The notes below the pieces were generated by a model. The model was not told the origin of the DNA. It was given only the letters and a program-made list of their open reading frames with translations, and searched no databases. The position numbers and the translations under genes were made by a program. A DNA stretch of 30,239 nt from Chitinispirillaceae bacterium (GTDB lineage: Bacteria > Fibrobacterota > Chitinivibrionia > Chitinivibrionales > Chitinispirillaceae): positions 1-30,239 of the forward strand of contig JAFGDP010000097.1 in assembly GCA_016932075.1 (NCBI GenBank). Direction: 5' to 3'. Positions 1 through 6,300 of the stretch are shown piece after piece. Position 1 is the first letter of the stretch; the number at the start of each line of letters is the position of its first letter.

Positions 1-171
1 GAACCGATAGGGAAAAGCCGTGTCGCCGTTTTTCATCTCCGGGGAGCACAGTGGCCGTGGTTGACAAAGGATTTATCACGAGGCGTATATGTAGCGCATA
101 TCGTGGCTCCCTCGGCAGACGGATCCCGCATGCCGGTATTTCTTCAGAGAAGGATCTGCGTCGTCCGGTAG
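1..171 (+). CDS. C-terminal tail of a secreted protein with a sorting-domain-like end (partial)
   Basis: An open frame enters from the left edge and stops at TAG 169-171; its start lies outside the window. The 56 visible residues include a VAVFHLRG strand and an LSRGVYVAHI segment, ending in VVR. This follows the pattern of type IX secretion C-terminal sorting domains and related Ig-like tails: a V-x-V/I-[FY]-D-x-x-G-R strand, a turn, L-x-x-GVYVVR, then a final strand with basic residues. It has no alternative start and is too short to say what the rest of the protein does. If correct, the protein is exported and processed or anchored at the cell surface. The main uncertainty is that only the last strands are visible, so a FlgD-like or other beta-sandwich end is also possible. 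Confidence 0.5.
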   Translation, partial: EPIGKSRVAVFHLRGAQWPWLTKDLSRGVYVAHIVAPSADGSRMPVFLQRRICVVR

Positions 172-202
172 GGTTATTAAAACGTGATGGCAATGGCCAT
201 GA

Positions 203-231
203 TTTATTTTTGAAACGCTTTTTAATACAAT
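203..231 (+). promoter_or_regulatory. Probable promoter for tRNA-Ser(CGA)
   Basis: TTTATT (203-208), a 17-base spacer and TACAAT (226-231) lie about 20 bases before the mature tRNA. A small hairpin, ATGGC-AATG-GCCAT (187-200) followed by a T-rich run, sits just upstream and may weakly terminate the preceding gene. Apart from these, 172-250 holds nothing I recognise. Confidence 0.4.
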
Positions 232-250
232 ACAGCATGGAAGGTTTTCA

Positions 251-339
251 GGAGGGGTGGCCGAGTGGTCGATGGCGGCGGTCTCGAAAACCGTTGCGCG
301 GGGTTTCCTGTGCCCAGAGTTCGAATCTCTGCCCCTCCG
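251..339 (+). tRNA. tRNA-Ser (anticodon CGA)
   Basis: An 89-nt class II tRNA. The acceptor stem GGAGGGG (251-257) pairs with CCCCTCC (332-338), with discriminator G339. The anticodon loop CTCGAAA gives CGA, the T-arm CAGAG-TTCGAAT-CTCTG is canonical, and the long variable arm is typical of serine tRNAs. The 3' CCA is not encoded (TTT follows), so it must be added enzymatically, unlike the second serine tRNA at 836, which encodes CCA. It decodes UCG. Confidence 0.97.
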
Positions 340-835
340 TTTAATAATAATGTCCAAGTTCCAAATTCCAATGTCCAAGAGTAATGTTCAAAGAAAAATC
401 ATGAACGGCAGTACATTCGATCTGGAAGAAAGAACGCTGCGGTATGCAGGAATGGTCAGGGTATTTGTAAAGAAGATCCCGAAAACGCCGGCGAACAAGC
501 CGGACAGCATACAGCTTATAAGGGCGTCCGGATCCGTAGGTGCGAATTACATTGAAACGAACGAAGCTGTCAGCAGGGAAGATTTCATCTATCGTGCGAA
601 GGTCTGCAGGAAAGAGGCTAAAGAGAGCCCTTACTGGCTGAAACTCATTGATGTCGATGGGGCAGTTTCGCTGGCATCAGAGAGAGATGCTTTGATAAAC
701 GAATCAACTGAATTAGTCAGGATTTTCAGCTCTATTATCAAGAAAACAGAACAAAATAACGTTAAATGTTGATTTGTTTTGGTTATTGAATTTGGTTTGG
801 AACTTGTTATTTGGAATTTGGTCATTATGTTTACC
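340..835. repeat. Mini-element with inverted-repeat ends carrying the four-helix-bundle gene
   Basis: The spacer between the two serine tRNAs begins and ends with related low-complexity sequence in inverted orientation. The left end (350-369) reads ATGTCCAAGTTCCAAATTCC on the + strand; the right end read on the - strand (825-806) is ATGACCAAATTCCAAATAAC, 16 of 20 identical. Each end even opens with an ATG that would translate as M-S/T-KFQI. Similar TTCCAAATTCCAA runs flank many free-standing intervening-sequence-protein genes in other bacteria (my recollection). The element fills the tRNA spacer almost exactly. No target-site duplication was found by eye. Confidence 0.5.
401..772 (+). CDS. 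Four-helix-bundle protein (23S rRNA intervening-sequence protein family)
   Basis: The protein has the family signature of the four-helix-bundle/S23 group (TIGR02436): an N-terminal FDLEERTLRYA helix, then VFVKKIPKTPANKP, then QLIRASGSVGANYIETNEA, then the KVCRKEAKESPYWL helix. Homologues were first found encoded inside insertions of 23S rRNA genes, but many are free-standing with unknown function; they form oligomeric helical bundles with a basic surface. From ATG 401 the product is 123 residues, the usual family length. An in-frame ATG at 350 would add 17 residues derived from the flanking repeat (MSKFQIP...) and is less likely, though neither start has a clear Shine-Dalgarno. It lies between two tRNA genes inside inverted repeats, which suggests it arrived as a small element. 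Confidence 0.85.
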   Translation: MNGSTFDLEERTLRYAGMVRVFVKKIPKTPANKPDSIQLIRASGSVGANYIETNEAVSREDFIYRAKVCRKEAKESPYWLKLIDVDGAVSLASERDALINESTELVRIFSSIIKKTEQNNVKC

Positions 836-926
836 GGAGAGGTGCCCGAGCTGGCCTAAGGGGCATGCCTGGAGAGCATGTGTACGCGCAAGTGTACCCT
901 GAGTTCGAATCTCAGCCTCTCCGCCA
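836..926 (+). tRNA. tRNA-Ser (anticodon GGA), CCA encoded
   Basis: The acceptor stem GGAGAGG (836-842) pairs with CCTCTCC (916-922), with discriminator G923 and encoded CCA 924-926. The anticodon loop CTGGAGA gives GGA, the long variable arm marks a class II serine tRNA, and the T-arm CTGAG-TTCGAAT-CTCAG is canonical. It decodes UCC/UCU and is followed almost at once by a strong terminator. Confidence 0.97.
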
Positions 927-931
927 TACAA

Positions 932-970
932 TGGGGTCTCACCCTTTGCGGGTGAGGCCCCATTTTACTT
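932..970 (+). terminator. Intrinsic terminator after tRNA-Ser(GGA)
   Basis: A 13-bp stem (932-944 with 950-962, one G-T pair) closes a five-base loop and is followed by TTTTACTT. It sits six bases after the tRNA CCA. Confidence 0.9.
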
Positions 971-1158
971 GCGGGGAGGCTTACAGAGCACGGGCTGTCG
1001 ACCGCCGAATGGCAATGAGGCAGCGGCGCGGAGCGCCAATCTCAGCCGTTCTTTGCGGGTGAGGCCCCATTTTACTGTGGGGAGGCTTTCAGAACACGGA
1101 CTTTTCGACCGACGAATAGCAATGAGGCAGCGGCGCGGAGCGTTAATCTTTGCCATTG
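945..1158. repeat. Tandem duplication, two 107-bp units (945-1051 and 1052-1158)
   Basis: The second unit repeats the first with a constant offset of 107 bases. Both share TTTGCGGGTGAGGCCCCATT (945 and 1052) and AATGAGGCAGCGGCGCGGAG near the end of the unit (1014 and 1121), with scattered substitutions between. The unit starts in the loop of the tRNA terminator, so the right arm of that hairpin is duplicated but the left arm is not. No credible coding sequence spans it. The whole gene-free stretch 927-1565 holds this repeat, two terminators, the first palindrome/promoter, and a leader of roughly 185 bases before the ferritin-like gene. Confidence 0.85.
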
Positions 1159-1165
1159 TTAAGCA

Positions 1166-1199
1166 GGGCTTTCTCGTAGAGTACGGGGAAGCCCTTTTT
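1166..1199 (+). terminator. Second intrinsic terminator-like hairpin
   Basis: GGGCTTTCTC (1166-1175) pairs with GGGGAAGCCC (1185-1194, with G-T pairs) around a nine-base loop, followed by TTTTTGTTGT. It lies right after the 107-bp duplication and may serve as a back-up terminator. Confidence 0.65.
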
Positions 1200-1328
1200 G
1201 TTGTAATCCCCCGCATTTCAAGATAGTTGCGGCAGTTTCTTAAAATGTCTTATTCTTTTCTGCATCATTTTACGACAAAACCACATTTCTTCTTATTTCC
1301 AATGCATTGAAATCGAGTAAAATAAGTA

Positions 1329-1348
1329 CAACGAAATCGATTTCGTTG
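1329..1348. promoter_or_regulatory. Palindromic operator copy 1
   Basis: A perfect 20-bp dyad, CAACGAAATCGATTTCGTTG, with a central CG step as in many LacI-family operators. The terminal TTG overlaps the -35 of the promoter at 1346. The same core recurs at 3259 and, degenerate, at 23679. No gene for the cognate regulator is recognisable next to it. Confidence 0.75.
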
Positions 1349-1374
1349 CAAAATGGCCGGTGTTGTATGATATT
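1346..1374 (+). promoter_or_regulatory. Promoter of the ferritin-like gene, overlapped by the operator
   Basis: TTGCAA (1346-1351), a 17-base spacer, then GATATT (1369-1374). The start of transcription would be near 1381, giving a 5' leader of about 185 bases. The -35 shares its TTG with the palindrome, a classic repressor position. Confidence 0.5.
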
Positions 1375-1565
1375 TAACGTTAATAGTGATTACTCCGGAG
1401 TGAAGAGAATACCCCCCATTGATGGGGCGAGCTTTCGAATGGTTGACCGGACAAAGGGCGAAATCATCCCTTATCACTTTCCTCCGGAATTTTCGTATAA
1501 AAAAAATCGCATCGTTTTTAATGCTGCGATGAACCGAATTGCATTTTACCGGGAGGAAGAATTTA

Positions 1566-2060
1566 ATGAACGAAGCTGCGGATCGTACCCTGCAGGTTGC
1601 CGAGGAGTTGGAACGGCGGGGGAAGCATTTCTTCGAATCGTTTGCTGCTGTCTGCGATAACTCGCGGATCGCTGCCCTTGCGGCCTCGCTTGCAAATGCG
1701 GAACAGAGGCACATCTCAATGTTCAGGCAAATGCGTGAAGCATTACCACCCGACCGACAGTTGACCGAAGAGGAACGGGCCGGAGCGGCAAAGGCTATGG
1801 GATATGCTATAATTCCGGATGCAAGCGCCGTTCGCCTTGCTGTGCTGGCTTCCGACTTCAGCACGGTGCTCGAAATGGCTATTACCATGATAACACATAA
1901 AGTCGCCTGCTATTCTGATCTTGCCGCCCGTCTCGAGAGTCAATACTCCGCCGCCTTGGCACTGATTATCGGGGAGGAAAAGGAGCACCTCAGGATTCTT
2001 GCCGAGCACCGCAATCGGTTTTTTCCGAAGGCAGGGCACACCACGACTCAGGCGGCATGA
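1566..2060 (+). CDS. Ferritin-like (rubrerythrin-type) four-helix protein
   Basis: A 164-residue, largely helical protein. ATG 1566 is chosen because GGGAGGAAG ends six bases before it. The helices match the ferritin-like di-iron pattern: helix 1 EELERRGKHFFESFA, helix 2 LANAEQRHISMF (E-x-x-H), helix 4 LIIGEEKEHLRIL (E-E-x-E-H). In helix 3, MAITMITHKVACYSDLA, the glutamate expected in the A-x-x-x-E-x-x-x-x-x-Y pattern is not visible; I/T/H occupy the place. Metal binding may therefore be partial or altered. Known relatives act in peroxide reduction, iron handling or oxygenase chemistry; I cannot choose. It is transcribed alone from an operator-controlled promoter. It is too short and too different to be called a cyanobacterial aldehyde-deformylating oxygenase. 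Confidence 0.75.
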   Translation: MNEAADRTLQVAEELERRGKHFFESFAAVCDNSRIAALAASLANAEQRHISMFRQMREALPPDRQLTEEERAGAAKAMGYAIIPDASAVRLAVLASDFSTVLEMAITMITHKVACYSDLAARLESQYSAALALIIGEEKEHLRILAEHRNRFFPKAGHTTTQAA

Positions 2061-2195
2061 TTTTCCGGAACCGCCCCTTCAGCTCGGTCTTACCTGATGA
2101 GCGATTGTTCGCGTCAGCAGATTCCGCTTTGGCTTTTTCCGCGCCGAGACTGAACATAAGCGTGCTCCCGTTTATTGATTCAGCGATGGCATGAA

Positions 2196-3182
2196 TCATC
2201 CTGCCAGAGCGCAGGAAATCTCGCGGAACTTTTTCTCGACTCCGTTGAAAACATCCACTATCTCCGGGTCAAAATGCTCTCCTTTTTCATGCGAGATGAT
2301 CATGCATGTTTCTTCGTGGGAACAGGCCTTTTTATAGCAGCGGTCGCTTCGCAGGGCGTCATAGACGTCCGCAAGCGCCATGATCCGGCCTGAGAGTGGT
2401 ATAGATTCTCCTTTCATGCCGAAAGGATACCCCGAGCCGTTCCATTTTTCGTGGTGCGTGGAGACGATCTGTATGGCGATCTTCAGGAAGGACCTGAAGT
2501 CCAGTTTCTCGTCGGCCATCTGGAGCACTTTCATTCCGTATTCGCAGTGCTTTTTAATGATTTCGAACTCTTCAGGGGTCAGCTTGCCGGGTTTTTTAAG
2601 GATAGAGTCTGGAATCGCGACCTTTCCGATGTCATGCAACGGGGCGGATTTTACCAGGTCGGCGATGTAACCCTGAGTCAAGTAGGTGCGGTATTTCGGT
2701 ATCCTGGCGAGCTCTTCAGCAATCAGTTGAACATAGTGGGCGGTCCGTTCAAGGTGTTTGCCGGTCTCCAGGTCCCTGAGTTCTGCCTGATACGCCAGCG
2801 CAAGGATGGTCACCCCTTCGGTTTTAAGGAGTTGACGATTCGCTTCCGCTATCTCTTTATGCTGTACTTTCAGGGAGGTGAGCATGTCGGCATGGAGCAG
2901 AATTCCGAGAAAGACAAAAATTGTTCCGAAGAAAAAAATGACGCCGAGGAAGAACATGCTGATATGGCGGGTCCCCTGGAAAAAAGTGTAAAAAACAAGA
3001 ATGTATCCCAGGAAAAAAAACATCATCAGTATCTGGTGTGAACCTGAAAGAAGACCTATCCGCGAATTCTTCACAATGAGGCTTTTTGAAATATGTACAT
3101 TTGTTCTGAATTTAAGGATGCACAGGAACATCACTAAGGCTCCGGAAACGATAAGCAGGTAGGTAAAATTATTCATTGCCAT
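2196..3182 (-). CDS. Membrane-bound HD-GYP phosphodiesterase (cyclic di-GMP)
   Basis: The N-terminal third holds three predicted membrane helices (about residues 7-23, 50-68 and 74-97), followed by a short linker helix (about 105-120). The rest is a complete HD-GYP domain: the catalytic HDIGK at 183-187, HHEKWNGSGYP at 243-253, the SGRIMALADVYDAL stretch, and a D-R-x-Y-K motif (residues 280-284). HD-GYP proteins hydrolyse cyclic di-GMP, and all hallmark metal-binding residues appear intact, so an active enzyme is likely. Input would come from the membrane segment; there is no recognisable extracellular sensor. No good Shine-Dalgarno is seen, and ATG at 3176 is an alternative start. The gene has its own promoter overlapped by the palindromic operator, so it is probably not merely co-transcribed with the upstream giant kinase. 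Confidence 0.93.
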   Translation of the reverse strand: MAMNNFTYLLIVSGALVMFLCILKFRTNVHISKSLIVKNSRIGLLSGSHQILMMFFFLGYILVFYTFFQGTRHISMFFLGVIFFFGTIFVFLGILLHADMLTSLKVQHKEIAEANRQLLKTEGVTILALAYQAELRDLETGKHLERTAHYVQLIAEELARIPKYRTYLTQGYIADLVKSAPLHDIGKVAIPDSILKKPGKLTPEEFEIIKKHCEYGMKVLQMADEKLDFRSFLKIAIQIVSTHHEKWNGSGYPFGMKGESIPLSGRIMALADVYDALRSDRCYKKACSHEETCMIISHEKGEHFDPEIVDVFNGVEKKFREISCALAG

Positions 3183-3232
3183 AAAAAAGGGTCAGTGAGT
3201 ATGCGCAATTTCCGAAGAAGTGATTTATAGAA

Positions 3233-3261
3233 AAGGTACTATTATTTTTACTCGTCTACAA
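3233..3261 (-). promoter_or_regulatory. Promoter of the HD-GYP gene
   Basis: Read on the minus strand: TTGTAG (3261-3256), a 17-base spacer, then a weak -10, TACCTT (3238-3233). The call rests mainly on its geometry relative to the palindrome, which is identical at the other two sites. Confidence 0.4.
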
Positions 3262-3282
3262 CGAAATCGATTTCGTTGTAGA
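3255..3282. promoter_or_regulatory. Palindromic operator copy 2 (28-bp perfect dyad)
   Basis: The 20-bp core (3259-3278) is identical to copy 1, and the symmetry extends four bases further on each side (TCTA...TAGA). It lies 73-100 bases before the HD-GYP start and overlaps its -35. Confidence 0.8.
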
Positions 3283-3358
3283 TAACATGCTGATTTTTAA
3301 TATGGTAAGAAATGGCGATTCTGACGGGCAGGTACCGCACGAATGCAGGAGAACGGGA

Positions 3359-6300
3359 TTATATTCTCCTGAATCCCAGCTTGAAGCAGTTGCCGTCTTT
3401 TTCCGCGTCGACCCAGATTCTGCCCTTGTGCGCGTTCATGACCATTTTACAGAAAAAGAGCCCCAGGCCTTTGGAGTACTGCGACGCTCTGCCGTCGATG
3501 CGGGAATACTTTTCGAAAACGATGTCCCGCTGTTCTTCTGGAATAGGGGGGCCGGAGCTGAAGAAGGACAGTATGTTTTCCCGATCTGTTTCCGCAAAGA
3601 CCAAAGCGGCTTTACCGCCCGGTTCGGTATATTTGGCCGCGTTTGAAAACAGGTTCTGGACCACGCGTTCAAGGAGGTAGGGATCGGCCAGAACCGAGAA
3701 CTCTCGGTCGGACGGCGGCGTGATCGCCACGGAAATATTTCTTTCGTCAAACAATACGTTCCTGCCGTACTTTTGCGCGAGGGCCGCGATCTCCTCGAAG
3801 TACATCCGCCGCGGCTGCAGCGTCAGCTTCCCTTCCTCCATACGGTTCATATCGAGCAGGTTCGAGGTAAGGTTGACGATGTCGGCGCACGACTCGACTG
3901 AGAGGTCGACGCTGCGCAGCATTTTTTTGTCGTCGGGGTAACGGTAGCTCACCAGCCTGAGGTGGCCTGAAATGGCGGCCGCGAAGTTCTTGATATCGTG
4001 CACCATGGTGCCGGTGAGCAGCCATTTCATGCGTTCCGATTCGATGAGTCTGAGATTCGTTGCCTGGAGCATATCGTTCTGCTCGTTGATGGCGCCGGTC
4101 TGCTCTTTTACCTTCTTCTCAAGATGGGCGGTAAGGAGTTTGTATTCTTCCACGAGGCGCGCGTTTTCTATGAGAAAACCCGCCTGTGCCGCGATGATCT
4201 GCGCGGCCTTCACTGCATTGTCCGAGAACAGCCCTTCGACGAGCCGATTGGCAAGGTACGTACACCCGAGGCTTCGGGCGCCCCTGACGAACGGCACGCA
4301 CAGCGCTGATCCGTGGGCTTTTCTCGAAACGCCGGACGTCCCGCCGGTTTCCGCGGGATCAGGCATTTTGACAATACGCTTCTCAATCTCTGCTCTTCGC
4401 ATCGCGACATCGGACCACGCTATCGATTCTCTGGCACGTTCACGATTCTCGAAATCGAGTGCGAGCTCGCACGGCTCGTGCCGGTCATCGCCGTCGAGGC
4501 GCAGGAATCCGTACTGTGCGCCGGTCACCCTGATGAGCGCGCCGATGATACGGCGAAGGAGCCTGTCCATGTCTCCGGAATCGGTCAGCGACAGGCTTGC
4601 GTCATACAGCGTGTCCATGCGGATCTGCGCCACCTCGCCCGCGGCGATTGCCATGGCGGCGCCGCTCGTTTCCCGGGCAGCAGCGACCGCGCGTTTCGAG
4701 AATTCGGCGTCGACCGAGTCCTGAAGGCGTCCGCATTCGAGGCTGGCGCCGCATCTGTCAAACAGTTGATAGGCGCGGTTGAAACAGTCGCGCGCGTGGC
4801 CGGGTTCGCTGTGCTCTTCGAAGAAAAGGCCGAAATCACGCAGGGATTTAGCCTTCTCATAGAGCATGCCGAGCTTGTGATGGGAATTGACCGCTTTTCT
4901 GAAAAAGAAACGGGCGGTCCGTTTGCGCTTCCTGAAGGCGTTGTACCATGCGAGTGCGCGCAAAGCCGCGCCCCGGTGCGCCGGGTACATGATTCCCCGT
5001 ACAAAGGCGAGAATAATGAACTTGCGGAGCTGTTGAAGGAGTGTGCGGTCGGAGAGGTCTATCTGCTTCTGAGATTTGTCCGCGTGGTGCCGGTTAAAAA
5101 ACTCTTTTATCAGGATTTCGCACCGGTCGGCGAATGCACCGGCAACGTATTCCTGGATGAGGTTGTTCTTCTTGATGTCGCTGAGAATGGAGTCTGAAAG
5201 GGCGTGGGCGTCTTTAAGGTGATTTTCGAAAAGAAGTTTATATTGCAGAATAAAACCACTATGCGCTTTGTTTAAAGGGACATTATTAAGAAGTGTATCT
5301 CTGTTATTGTTTAAAGTTTTCCAATCCTGAGGAGAATCTTTCTCGTTCAAAAAATTAATAAGGGTAGTGAAAGTGTGAACGTTGGCCAGTCCCCTCTGGT
5401 CATTGCAGTCTTCGTCAAGCAGCAGCAGTTTTCCCAACAGGGGTTGACATTCTGAAAGGTTTCCCTTTTTTAGTTCAAGAAACACCAACGTCTCCAGCGG
5501 CACCACCTGCCCCCACCGGTCGCCGATGCTCTTGTAAACCGCGATGCTTTCCATAAGGTCATGCTCCGCTGCTTTCCAGTTGCCGTTGTAGTAATGGGTC
5601 AGTCCGCTGGTGGTGTAGGTAAAAGCAAGAGCATCTTTTCTGTTTATTCTTGCGGACATGACGAGCGCTTTCCGGAAATAAGAGAACGCTCGTTTTTTCA
5701 ATGACAGCATGAAAGACACTACCGTATGGGTTGAGTAGGTTTCTATTCTTTCCGCGCAGTCAGCAAGCCGGTCAGCCATGTTGAGAGCCCTGAAGTGGGC
5801 GTACTGCACCAGCAGGATGTTTTTGAAGAACAGGGAGTAGGAGAGCTTGTTCAGAATCCTGACCGAGAGAATGCGTTCAGGCGTGTTTTTTTTAGGGATT
5901 ATATATTTCAAGCCAAGTGAAGACGCGGTCTGCTTCAGGACTTCGATAAGCAGGGCAACTGCGACCAGAAACTGATTGCCGTAAAATCTAATGCCCAGTT
6001 TCCTGAGCGCATCCATAAAATAGCGTATCGAAACGTCAAAGTTTCCGGTATTATGGTGGATGGTGCCGATTTTGTATTGTATGTCCAGGCGTTTGAGACC
6101 TTCAATCCCGTGTTTTTCCTCAAGCAGCTTTTCGTACATCTTCAGCGCCTGCTCGTTCCTGCCGGTCAGCATGAGCACGTCGCCGAACTCAACCTGCAGT
6201 TTCACCATATCTACCGGCGGTTTCAACCCGGTTTTCGCGGTCTGGGTCGCCAGAAGGTGCGTTCTGGTGAAGTAACGCGATGCGATGTCCAGCGCGGCCT

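Noticed and set aside
945..1158. CRISPR or other array
   Set aside because: Only two adjoining 107-bp copies without spacers; it is a tandem duplication. No CRISPR array was seen anywhere in the window.
1370..1660. Plus-strand frame beginning MIFNVNSDYSG before the ferritin-like gene
   Set aside because: No Shine-Dalgarno, overlaps the -10 and the ferritin-like start in another frame, and the sequence shows no family pattern.
1265..1888. 207-codon minus-strand open frame opposite the ferritin-like gene and its promoter
   Set aside because: It is antisense to a well-supported gene, crosses the operator/promoter, and its translation has no recognisable domain.
1566..2060. Identification of the ferritin-like protein as aldehyde-deformylating oxygenase
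   Set aside because: Attractive beside an acyl-ACP reductase, but the protein is about 65 residues too short and shows only generic ferritin-like motifs.
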